Origin: Tectiglobus sp965215755
Lineage (GTDB): Bacteria > Pseudomonadota > Alphaproteobacteria > Rhizobiales > Hyphomicrobiaceae
Direction of reading: 5' to 3'
DNA length: 64,000 nucleotides
Assembly (NCBI GenBank): GCA_965215755.1
Contig: OZ244119.1
Location: 4,402,001 to 4,466,000, forward strand
Below the pieces are notes generated by a model. It was not told the DNA's origin and did no database searches. It was given only the letters and a program-made list of their open reading frames with translations. The position numbers and the translations under genes were made by a program. Positions 51,443 to 59,408 of the stretch are shown piece after piece (the first letter of the stretch is position 1; each line of letters opens with the position of its first letter).

Positions 51443-53878
51443 ATGGGCCAGACCGTATTGATCCAAGGCAATAATCGACCTGTTTGTGCGCCATCGTGGC
51501 TCGCATGTCTGCGAATTGGTCTACAGGCCATCATTGCCATGCTCAGCCTGTGCTTTGCATTGACCGGATCAGTGCAAGCCCAATCGGACGCCAAGGCAGC
51601 CAGCGGCCCTCCCTACCAGATCGCAGTACTGATCAATTCCGGCTCGGCACAGCCGTGTTATGACAACGGTATCGTTGCCGCGATTCAAAAGATGACCAGC
51701 CTGGCGCAGGAGGACATCAACAAAAGTGGCGGCGTGCACGGGCGTCCCGTTGAAGTGAAACTGCTCGACAGTGCAGATCAGGCGACAACCACCATCGCAA
51801 ACATCCGCCAAGCACTTGCGGACCCGCAACTGCTCGCAATTGTCGGACTATCCAGCGACGTCATTGCCTGGTCGGTCTTCGATGAGCTGAAGCAGGAGTT
51901 GCTTGGCTCGAAGGTGCCATTCCTGACAAGTGTATCGGACAACACTCTGTTTAATGGCATGATGAACGTCTTCTCCACGGAGGCATCGCGGCTGCAGGAA
52001 GCCCTGCCGATCATTGCGAAGTTCATCCAGCACTACAACATGAACCACGTTGGTTTTGTCGGGCTGGCAGACTCCAACGGTAGCCGCGAAGTCGGAGGCG
52101 GCCTATTGGCCCGGCTCGGCTTTGATAACCTGTTGTGGGATCGCAGGCTCCGCTCGGAAGTTGGCAAGCTCGACGCCAAGGAACTCGCAGCCGTCGTGCA
52201 GCAAACCGCGACGCCGATGACCGGCAAGAATGAAAAGGAAAGTCCTACTTCAATGCTGGTCGTTGATTTGCAGGGACGCAAGGCCGGCCAACTGATCAAG
52301 GCTCTCCACGATGCAAAGGTGACGCCGGCCATCTTTCTCACCGGCAGCATTAATGACATTTCGGCTGATATCCTGAACGTTTATCCCAATGCAATTTATC
52401 AGCTAGCCTGGGATGAGCTGCCGGAGGTCTACAACAATCGTCTGCTGGAGCTGGTTGGTGATGAAAAGCCCGACCAAGGCTTGTTCGCGGGCGAGATTTC
52501 TCTCGATCGCCTCCCTGAAGTCTACGAGAACCGCGTGAAAGGGCTGGTCGGGAACAGGCGCCAGCACGAATGGGTTTTTACCGACAGGAAGAACGCAGAC
52601 TCACCTGGCTGGGCGTCCGGCTTCTGCAAGGAGCGCCCGACCAATGTCCTGCCTAATCCGCTGCTTCCAGCGAACCTGCTCGCCATCACGGCCGGAGCGG
52701 AGAAAGCCGATCTTGTCAGTTTGATTTCAACAGCGGCACGCGCTGCCAGCAAACGCGCGACGATTGCTGAGCGAAGGGCGGCCATCCTCAAGGAACTGCG
52801 AGAGACCTATGCCGATGGCAAGGGCGCCTTCAAAGGTCGCTTGCGTAACTGGTCATTCGAACCTCAGAAGCGCACAGCAACCCGGCGACCGCTGATAACG
52901 ATCCTGCCAAACGGACTCGGCCGGCTGCAGTTGGCGCCAGTCCAGTTCGCACGTGCCCGCGATCAGAAGCTGCGGAAAATCGATACACTCTATCTCGATA
53001 TTGACCTGATCCGCGTCCACAGCATCGACGACAATCGCAAGTCGTTCCTGGCTGACTTCTATGTTGCGATGCGTGGCAGCGAGCATGCAAAGATCGATAA
53101 CATTGAATTCGCCAATGCCTACATCGATCCACGCACCGGCGGCCGGCAACTTTCGATTGACGTTCTGCATCCTGGCGGACCAAGCGACGTCTATCCCAGC
53201 ACGATGCGGATCTACCGGGTATCAGGCCGGTTCTTGTTCAAGCCGAAACTGGCCAATTATCCTTTCGACAGCCAGCAGTTCTCATTGGAGCTGCAGCCGA
53301 AGAGCGGCAAGCTGCCGTTTATCGTGCAGCCACCCCCATTGCAGCTCAGAGACAAGGACCTCACCACGGACAACTGGATCTTGCGCGACCAGTACGTCGG
53401 TTACTCGGCAGACTTCATTCCGATTGTCGACGCGTTCACACATGAACCGAGCGTGGTTCCATTCTACACGGCCAGCTTCACCTGGAAGATGAAGCGTGAG
53501 ACAACCGACTATTTCCTGCGCGTTGTCGTTCCACTGGCCTTCATTTTGATCGTCGCATACTTGTCGATCTTCATTCCGCAATCTCATCTGGAAGCCATCG
53601 TCACCATCCAGATTACGGCCCTGTTGTCTGCGGTTGCTCTTTATCTGAGTTTGCCAAAGCTCGACACCGATGCCGCGACGATCTCTGACCGCATCTTTGT
53701 ATTCGACTATATGATGGTGAGTTTTATGATCGTCATATCCATTCTTCGGATCAATCAACGGATTGCGAAACGAAAATGGCTCGATGGCATGTTGAGTTTC
53801 ATACACATCGCCATAATTCCGGTCATTGTGCTGCTTATGGTCTTTTCAGTTTACCAGGTGAGTGCGCTGCAGACGTGA
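51443..53878 (+). CDS. Periplasmic-binding-domain/pentameric ligand-gated ion channel fusion
   Basis: 811 residues from the ATG at 51443 (GAGGTG upstream). Residues 1-47 are a signal peptide (SVQAQ-SD). Residues about 55-430 are a type-1 periplasmic binding fold of the leucine-binding/ABC type (AVLINSGSAQPCYDNG, EDINKSGGVHGRPVEV, AIVGLSSDV, HVGFVGLADSNGSR). Residues about 500-685 match a pLGIC beta-sandwich (DLIRVHSIDDNRKSFLADFYV; Pro-loop Y606-P-F-D-S-Q611). Four TM helices follow at about 690-710, 714-738, 749-771 and 781-806. TM2 begins E717-A-x-V-T and ends in LPK, like GLIC, which suggests cation selectivity. Fusions of this kind are rare; a ligand would bind the N-terminal or sandwich domain and open the channel. 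Confidence 0.88.
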   Translation: MGQTVLIQGNNRPVCAPSWLACLRIGLQAIIAMLSLCFALTGSVQAQSDAKAASGPPYQIAVLINSGSAQPCYDNGIVAAIQKMTSLAQEDINKSGGVHGRPVEVKLLDSADQATTTIANIRQALADPQLLAIVGLSSDVIAWSVFDELKQELLGSKVPFLTSVSDNTLFNGMMNVFSTEASRLQEALPIIAKFIQHYNMNHVGFVGLADSNGSREVGGGLLARLGFDNLLWDRRLRSEVGKLDAKELAAVVQQTATPMTGKNEKESPTSMLVVDLQGRKAGQLIKALHDAKVTPAIFLTGSINDISADILNVYPNAIYQLAWDELPEVYNNRLLELVGDEKPDQGLFAGEISLDRLPEVYENRVKGLVGNRRQHEWVFTDRKNADSPGWASGFCKERPTNVLPNPLLPANLLAITAGAEKADLVSLISTAARAASKRATIAERRAAILKELRETYADGKGAFKGRLRNWSFEPQKRTATRRPLITILPNGLGRLQLAPVQFARARDQKLRKIDTLYLDIDLIRVHSIDDNRKSFLADFYVAMRGSEHAKIDNIEFANAYIDPRTGGRQLSIDVLHPGGPSDVYPSTMRIYRVSGRFLFKPKLANYPFDSQQFSLELQPKSGKLPFIVQPPPLQLRDKDLTTDNWILRDQYVGYSADFIPIVDAFTHEPSVVPFYTASFTWKMKRETTDYFLRVVVPLAFILIVAYLSIFIPQSHLEAIVTIQITALLSAVALYLSLPKLDTDAATISDRIFVFDYMMVSFMIVISILRINQRIAKRKWLDGMLSFIHIAIIPVIVLLMVFSVYQVSALQT

Positions 53879-54249
53879 CAAGCATCTCAACTGGACGCGT
53901 GACTTGGCAGTCTGCATGTATCCAGGAATTCTTGAGGGTGCAGGTAATCATCGTCTGAAGTGTGCAAAACAAGTCTTTGTATGACCAACTCTTTTCGTTA
54001 ACGAAAATGAGGATCGCTGAGCGTTGATCTGAGCATGAGTTTGGATGGCGGTGATTGGAATAGATCATTAACCAAAGCGTTGACAAAGCGCAGTCTGCCA
54101 TTCATCAATGCGGGAACTGTATGTTGAAATTTGTGGTGCCAGACCGGGGAAATCTGATCGCAATCGTCGAGGATTGAAGTTCTCTATTGGAGAACAACTG
54201 GCGACAAGGATTGGACGAGCGTGCCACTGCAGGATGGGTTCCAAATCGA
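53879..54249. other. 371-bp intergenic region with a 16-bp palindrome and promoter-like element
   Basis: Contains the perfect palindrome TTTTCGTTAACGAAAA (53992-54007) and, downstream, TTGACA at 54080-54085 with only a weak -10. A GTTCTC/GAGAAC hairpin occurs at 54179-54195. It separates the channel gene from the TAXI gene, suggesting the latter can be transcribed on its own. Confidence 0.45.
53992..54007. promoter_or_regulatory. Palindrome TTTTCGTTAACGAAAA, candidate operator
   Basis: A perfect 16-bp palindrome about 75 bases upstream of a TTGACA box in the leader of the TAXI gene. Its symmetry and AT-rich flanks fit a dimeric regulator site. No regulator gene is near. Confidence 0.4.
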
Positions 54250-55569
54250 ATGAATGCATCGCGCCTGGCTAAATTTTTTGTTTTCGTTTTGTCGTTTGCA
54301 TGGTTGGCACAATCGGCTGTTGCGCAGGTGCTCACGCGGGAAGCTATCGATCGCAGCACCGTCAGTGTAATTACCGGACCAGATGGCAGCTTGCGCTCGC
54401 GCCTTGCAGCGGACCTTGCAGCGGTGCTCGATGAGGACAACAATCTCCGCGTGCTCCCGGTTGCAGGACGGGGCGCACTGTCTGATATCGCCGACATCCT
54501 TTATCTCCGCGGCATGGACCTGGCGATCATTCCGACCAGCGCACTCTATTATGCCCAACGCAACCGGCTCTATCCGACGATGCGGCGCAAGCTGCGTTAC
54601 ATCAGTCGGACCTACATTCAAACCGCTCATCTAGTGGCTGGCGACGGGATCACTTCTCTGCAAGACCTGGCAGGCCGAAAGATCAATCTGGTCAACGAAT
54701 TCTCAGGGCCGTACGTCACTGCACAGATCGCGTTTTCAAGACTCAAGCTGAAGTATACGCCGGTCTTTATGGATCAGCGACTGGCATTGGACAAAGTCGC
54801 CAAAGGTGAGATTGCAGCGACGCTGATCATGTCAGGGCGCCCAAGCCCATTGCTGAAAGAAGTTACCAAGGAACAGAAGCTCAAGCTGATCTCGATCCCG
54901 TTTGACAAGGAACTTCCAGAAGTATTCTTCGCCGACGAGCTTTCGAGCCTCGACTATCCCAATTTGATTACGGATGGCCGTTCGGTACCGAGCATTGCGA
55001 CATCTGCCGTGTTGATGGTCTACAACTTTAAAACCGGTACGACCCGATACGGTAAGGTTGCCCGGTTTGTCGACGCGTTCCTGTCCCGTCTCGAGGAGTT
55101 CCAGTCGCCGCCGCGCCACCCCCGTTGGAACGATATCAATCTGAACGCAACGCTGAGTGGATGGTCGAGGTTTGCTCCCGCCGAAGAGTGGCTGAAGAAC
55201 AATCCCGTGCCTGTTGCACGCGTTGCGAGCGCACCGGTCATCGTCAAGAAAAAGCGCAAAAGCCTCAAGGAACTCTTCCGTGAGTTCATTGCAGCCCAGG
55301 CCAAGGCCGGGAAATCCGAAGAGCTGCTGCGCGCGAACAAAGAAGAGCTTTTTCAGAAGTTCGTTGCCTGGCAGCGGACCCGCCAAGCGGCCGCCAGTAA
55401 GCCTGCCCAATCCAAGCCCAAGAAGTCAAAGCGCAGCCTGCGTGTGTTGTTCCGACAGTTTATTTCGGAGGAAGTCGCGCGCGTCGGCAAAGCCCAAGTT
55501 CTGGCTCTCTCAAAAGCTGAGCTCTATCAGCGCTTCTTGGTCTGGCGCCAAAAAACCGCTGCAAACTAG
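54250..55569 (+). CDS. TAXI-type periplasmic binding protein with duplicated C-terminal module
   Basis: 439 residues from the ATG at 54250 (frame open to 54187). Signal peptide to about 25 (SAVAQ-VL). Residues about 30-315 are a TAXI/TRAP-type solute-binding fold (ITGPDGSLRSRLAADLAAVLDED, GMDLAIIPTSALYYAQ, LHP-like RTYIQTAHLVAGDGITSLQDLAGRKINL). The C terminus has two copies of a 42-residue basic helical module, 337-378 (SLKELFREFI...ELFQKFVAW) and 395-436 (SLRVLFRQFI...ELYQRFLVW), joined by a Pro/Lys/Ser linker. No TRAP permease gene is nearby, so it may serve as a ligand sensor or delivery protein. Confidence 0.8.
   Translation: MNASRLAKFFVFVLSFAWLAQSAVAQVLTREAIDRSTVSVITGPDGSLRSRLAADLAAVLDEDNNLRVLPVAGRGALSDIADILYLRGMDLAIIPTSALYYAQRNRLYPTMRRKLRYISRTYIQTAHLVAGDGITSLQDLAGRKINLVNEFSGPYVTAQIAFSRLKLKYTPVFMDQRLALDKVAKGEIAATLIMSGRPSPLLKEVTKEQKLKLISIPFDKELPEVFFADELSSLDYPNLITDGRSVPSIATSAVLMVYNFKTGTTRYGKVARFVDAFLSRLEEFQSPPRHPRWNDINLNATLSGWSRFAPAEEWLKNNPVPVARVASAPVIVKKKRKSLKELFREFIAAQAKAGKSEELLRANKEELFQKFVAWQRTRQAAASKPAQSKPKKSKRSLRVLFRQFISEEVARVGKAQVLALSKAELYQRFLVWRQKTAAN
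55258..55557 (+). repeat. Tandem duplication of a 42-residue C-terminal module
   Basis: Codons 337-378 and 395-436 of the TAXI gene encode related units sharing an S-L-x-x-L-F-R-x-F-I start and an E-L-x-Q-x-F-x-x-W end, about 45 percent identical by eye. The unit is not recognised from any solute-binding protein. Confidence 0.7.
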
Positions 55570-55647
55570 TTCTGCATTCAATCGGGCAAATTCTGCCGCA
55601 TCGTCATTGTTTCGAGCTCCATTGCAGCTTGTCAGGGAATCCGTGTC

Positions 55648-56658
55648 ATGCCGTCAAACAAGTCAGTTTCAATCGCGCACGTTTTGGCTGTTCTGCTGAC
55701 CGGAACGCTTGCTGCCCTGATCTCGTTTCAGGCTGCTGCGCAAACGCGAACCAAGATGGTTGTGCCGTACGGCAAAGGTGGCGGATCTGATCAGCTGAGC
55801 CGGGCAATGGCAAAGAGTGTGGAAGAGATTTCACAAACCCGGTTCGATATCGTTAACGTCAACAAGGGCGCCGGCCTTGGCGCGATCCCGGGCTTTATGG
55901 CGCTTCCGGCCAACGGCTATAACGTCATTGAGCACATCGACGATATCGCTGCCGCCTATGCCATTGGCGCCACCGAGGTGCACCCGGCCAGGGATTGGGA
56001 ACCGCTGGCCATTGTGCAACTAGCGTTCAGTCAGTTGTTTATTCGCGCAGACGACAACCGCTTTTCGGACTGGAAGTCGTTCATTGCCTACGCCAAAGCC
56101 AATCCCAAAAAGGTCGTGGTCGCGAACGTGTCCTATGACGGTTCGATGGAAAACATCACGATGCGCAAACTAGAATCCGAACTTGGTTTCGAGACGCGCC
56201 AGGTGAGTTTCGATAACATCAAGGATCGCTACGAAGCGGTGTTCCTTGGTCGGGCGGACGCCTTGTTCGAGCAGCCGGGCGATGTTCGCTCTTATTTGGA
56301 CTCCGGGCGGCTGAAGCCCGTTCTGACATTTTTCAACGAACGACCCTCAGCGTTTGCAAGTGTCCCGACCCACAAAGAAGTTGGCGCGAAATTCGAGCCG
56401 TTGCTGCGATTTCGTGGTTTCTTCGTCAAGAAGGGCACGCCTCCGCAGCGGCTGACTTATTTGCAGAACCTGTTTGCTTCCGCCTACAAGACACCGTCAT
56501 TTCAGAAATTCAATGCCAGTAAGTATATGACGATCATCGATCCATTCCGCGATCCGCAATCGTCAAAAGAACTCATCAATCAGACTATTGAGAGCTATTC
56601 AAAATCATATGAGGATTTTCTTGCGCAGACGCTCAATGAGTATTTCAAACGCAAGTAA
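55648..56658 (+). CDS. TctC/Bug-family solute-binding protein
   Basis: 336 residues. Signal peptide to about 32 (QAAAQ-TR). VPYGKGGGSDQLSRAMAKSVEE is the typical Bug N-terminal motif (VP..PGGxxD), and PANGYNVI and VNVNKGAGLGAIPG are further family features. Substrate is usually a carboxylate bound through water bridges. It follows the TAXI gene after 78 bases. The partner permeases TctA/TctB are not adjacent (the only tctA in the window is broken and 44 kb away), so it is an orphan. Confidence 0.88.
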   Translation: MPSNKSVSIAHVLAVLLTGTLAALISFQAAAQTRTKMVVPYGKGGGSDQLSRAMAKSVEEISQTRFDIVNVNKGAGLGAIPGFMALPANGYNVIEHIDDIAAAYAIGATEVHPARDWEPLAIVQLAFSQLFIRADDNRFSDWKSFIAYAKANPKKVVVANVSYDGSMENITMRKLESELGFETRQVSFDNIKDRYEAVFLGRADALFEQPGDVRSYLDSGRLKPVLTFFNERPSAFASVPTHKEVGAKFEPLLRFRGFFVKKGTPPQRLTYLQNLFASAYKTPSFQKFNASKYMTIIDPFRDPQSSKELINQTIESYSKSYEDFLAQTLNEYFKRK

Positions 56659-56997
56659 CAGCGTATTCTCGCAAGTCTCATCAGCAGCAAGTTGCTGGCC
56701 GCTTTGAGCTGGTGTTGCATATCCGACGGTGACCCTTTCCTTTTCGGTTCAGTCAACTGTTCCAGAGCATGCAGCAAACCGAGACAAGTCACTGGCCCAG
56801 AAGCACTCGAGTGATGGTCTCACATTTTGTTTATGACAGGCATCTGTCCGGCGGGCGCTGATTGATTGACGCCCTCTTGTCATAGCGGCAGACTTAAGCT
56901 TCCAGCCGATGGTATGGGTCCGACGTCGCAATTGTCGTCAAGAGAAAAGACGTCAGGACCTGAGACCAATCAAGGTCTCAGCCAGGAGGAGTCCTTG
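56659..56997. other. 339-bp intergenic region with leader hairpin
   Basis: No protein-like frame. It carries the hairpin at 56960-56981 and a CAGCAA/TTGCTG repeat near 56685. It likely contains the promoter of the small secreted protein gene. Confidence 0.45.
56960..56981 (+). promoter_or_regulatory. Hairpin next to the ribosome site of the Cys-rich protein gene
   Basis: CTGAGACC (56960-56967), AATCAA, GGTCTCAG (56974-56981), perfect 8-bp stem. The CAGGAGGAG ribosome site starts right after the stem, and an outer AGGAC/GTCCT pair could extend over it. It could hide the site and act as a translation switch. Confidence 0.4.
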
Positions 56998-57330
56998 ATG
57001 CAGTTTCTTGCTCGGCTTACGAGTCTCGCTTCCGCCTTCATGGTCGTCGTCGCGACATCGACCTCCAGTTTTGCCCTAGACTATTGGACCGGCAAAGGTG
57101 ACCACTTTTTCAATGGCGCATGCTGCTATTGTGTTTTAGCCGATCGCCATGAGGTGCGCGGCGAGGATCACATTTTCTGGGTTGATGGACAGGAAAAGGT
57201 CGTCAAGGCACATCAGGTGCGCATTACACCCGACCCCGAAGGACGAAAGATCTACTATTGCAGCGGCGGACTACATCTTCCGAAAGAAGTGCCGCACGAT
57301 CGCTGCGGGCTAATCCGTGGCGCCAGCTAA
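56998..57330 (+). CDS. Small secreted Cys-rich protein
   Basis: 110 residues. Signal peptide to about 26 (SSFA-LD). The mature protein has an ACCYC cluster, a further Cys in YYCSGG and one in HDRCG, with beta-strand patterns. Strong CAGGAGGAG ribosome site preceded by a hairpin. It is the last gene before the patatin; same direction as the binding-protein genes. No family recognised; metal binding is possible but unproven. Confidence 0.65.
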   Translation: MQFLARLTSLASAFMVVVATSTSSFALDYWTGKGDHFFNGACCYCVLADRHEVRGEDHIFWVDGQEKVVKAHQVRITPDPEGRKIYYCSGGLHLPKEVPHDRCGLIRGAS

Positions 57331-57500
57331 AGTCTAACCCCGCACACGCGCCTTGCAGGCAACTCGCGAAGTCGCTACGTCAGGCTGCAGTATACAAACG
57401 ACGCAACAAAATCGCATCGCACGGATTGACCGCCTTTAAGAGCACGGTTTCAGCATCTATATAAATGATCAGAGTGCGTATGATTAGGCGGGACTGAGCG

Positions 57501-58388
57501 TTGACCGACAAACTGAACACCGACCTTAAACTACAGCTTGTTCACCCCCTGCCGCGAATTGGCTTGGCACTTGGTGGCGGTGCTGCTCGCGGGTTGGCCC
57601 ATGTTCACGCGCTACGGGCATTTGACGAATTAGGCATCCGTCCAAGCTTCATCGCAGGGTCCTCAATTGGCGCTTTGTACGGCGCTGCCTATGCCTCCGG
57701 CCTTTCCGCTTCCTACATCCAGTCGTTGACCAGTGAAAGCCTGTCATCGCGGTTCGATCTGATCCGCCAGCTATATTCAGCCCGAACGCCACCTCTACAG
57801 CGGCTCTTGAGCGTGCTTCCGATGCGATCGGCTTTGATAGATCCGCTTGCCTTGCTGGATATCCTGCTGCCCAAGCAGATGGCCAAGTCATTCGAGGATT
57901 TGGAAATCCCGTTGCGCATCAATGCCACCAGTCTAACAGCGCGCGACGGCGTGGTGCTTAGCAGTGGGGACCTGCGCGAGGCGATTGGTGCCAGCATGGC
58001 CATCCCTGTGCTGTTCTCACCAGTTGAGATCGACGGGCAACTGATGGTCGACGGCAGTATTGTCAACCCCTTGCCCTATGACTGCATTCAAGCCGACGTC
58101 GATATGGTCGTGGCCGTTGATGTCAGTGGCGGCGGTGGCCCAAGCGATGAGCCACCCAGCGCATCGATGTTTTCGGTTCTCACGCTCTCATCGCAGATTA
58201 TCCAGAAGACCTTGATCCAGGAACGCCTAATCAAGTCTCCGCCGGACGTCTATGTCGAAGCCGAGCTGGAGCATGTTTTTGCCTTCCAGTTTCATAAGGC
58301 TGAGCAGATCCTGGCGGCTTCAGAGCCATTGAAAGATCGATTAAAGGCGCAGTTGATCAGGGTGCTCTCGAGCAAGAAGATTGCTTAG
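57501..58388 (+). CDS. Patatin-like phospholipase
   Basis: 295 residues from TTG (GCGGGACTGAG upstream). The oxyanion motif is LALGGGAARGLAHV (GGGxxRG), the nucleophile is S55 in GSSIG, and the catalytic Asp is D184 in DGSIVN. Ser/Asp dyad lipid acyl hydrolase. No signal peptide, so cytoplasmic. Members release fatty acids from phospholipids or other esters. Confidence 0.9.
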   Translation: MTDKLNTDLKLQLVHPLPRIGLALGGGAARGLAHVHALRAFDELGIRPSFIAGSSIGALYGAAYASGLSASYIQSLTSESLSSRFDLIRQLYSARTPPLQRLLSVLPMRSALIDPLALLDILLPKQMAKSFEDLEIPLRINATSLTARDGVVLSSGDLREAIGASMAIPVLFSPVEIDGQLMVDGSIVNPLPYDCIQADVDMVVAVDVSGGGGPSDEPPSASMFSVLTLSSQIIQKTLIQERLIKSPPDVYVEAELEHVFAFQFHKAEQILAASEPLKDRLKAQLIRVLSSKKIA

Positions 58389-58447
58389 AATTGCTCATCA
58401 TGTGACCGCCGGGCCGATGGCACCGTGCCTCAGCATTGCAGAACGAT

Positions 58448-59353
58448 CTAACTGCTCATAAGAAACGTGCGAACGGCAGCAGCAGTGTCGCCCGGATTTT
58501 CTTCGGCGAGGAAATGGCCGGAATCAATAGCCTGACCTTCGACACGAGCGCACCAGTTCTTCCAGACTTCAAGTGGGTTCAACTTGCCGCGACCGAGATA
58601 GTCCGTGCCCCACAATATCAAACTTGGTGCAGCAATCTTTCGGCCGTCCGCTCGATCCTGTTCGTCAACTTTTCGATCGAACGTCGCACCAGCACGGTAG
58701 TCCTCGCACATCGCATGGATGCGTTGGCGATTGGAGAACAGCGCGCGATACTGTTCCAGCGCATTCGGATCGAACGCAGCGAGTGTCTTGTCCTTGGTCC
58801 AGCCCCTCAAAGTCCAATCGGCGTAGAACGTGCCATGAGAGCTGATCAGTGTTTCCGGCAATGGATAGCCTTGCGCCAAGAACATCCAATGATAGCCGGA
58901 CAGCGCCTTGTCCGCCTCCATCGCATCCCACTGTTCAACAGTTGGCACAATGTCGAGCAGAACCAACCGGTCAACAACCTCCGGCGTATCGAGCGCCATA
59001 CGATAGGCAACGCGTGCACCACGGTCGTGGCCCATCACGTGAAACCGCGCATGACCTAGTTGGCTCATAACAGCGACGGCATCGCGCGCAAATGTTCGCT
59101 TCGAATACTGGACATGACTGTCATCGCTGGCAGGGGCAGAACTTTGGCCGTAACCACGCATATCCATCGCGACGAGCGTAAAGTCCTGCATCAAAAGAGG
59201 AGCAATCTTGTGCCAGCAGGCGTGTGTCTGCGGGTAACCGTGCAGGCAGAGCAAGGCTGGGCCGCTGCCTCCCACACGCGCATGAAAATTCAAGCCATCG
59301 ATTGTCAGCTCGTCCGTCGCAAAACCAGGAAAGAGGTCAGCAGAGTTCTTCAT
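58448..59353 (-). CDS. Fluoroacetate/haloacetate dehalogenase-like alpha/beta hydrolase
   Basis: 301 residues. Every diagnostic residue of the Rhodopseudomonas palustris fluoroacetate dehalogenase FAcD is present at the same number: nucleophile D110 and R111/R114 in GHDRGAR, D134 in LLDIVP, H155 and W156 in GYHWMFLAQ, Y219 in CEDYR, and H280 in DSGHFLAEENP. This group breaks the C-F or C-Cl bond of haloacetates to glycolate plus halide. R111/R114 bind the carboxylate; H155, W156 and Y219 hold the halide. A related epoxide or ester hydrolase is the alternative. No haloacetate transporter is adjacent. Confidence 0.85.
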   Translation of the reverse strand: MKNSADLFPGFATDELTIDGLNFHARVGGSGPALLCLHGYPQTHACWHKIAPLLMQDFTLVAMDMRGYGQSSAPASDDSHVQYSKRTFARDAVAVMSQLGHARFHVMGHDRGARVAYRMALDTPEVVDRLVLLDIVPTVEQWDAMEADKALSGYHWMFLAQGYPLPETLISSHGTFYADWTLRGWTKDKTLAAFDPNALEQYRALFSNRQRIHAMCEDYRAGATFDRKVDEQDRADGRKIAAPSLILWGTDYLGRGKLNPLEVWKNWCARVEGQAIDSGHFLAEENPGDTAAAVRTFLMSS

Positions 59354-59408
59354 GTCGCAATTCCATCACGTCAATACCAGGCGACAGTACCCTGCCCCAG
59401 ACCGCCTG

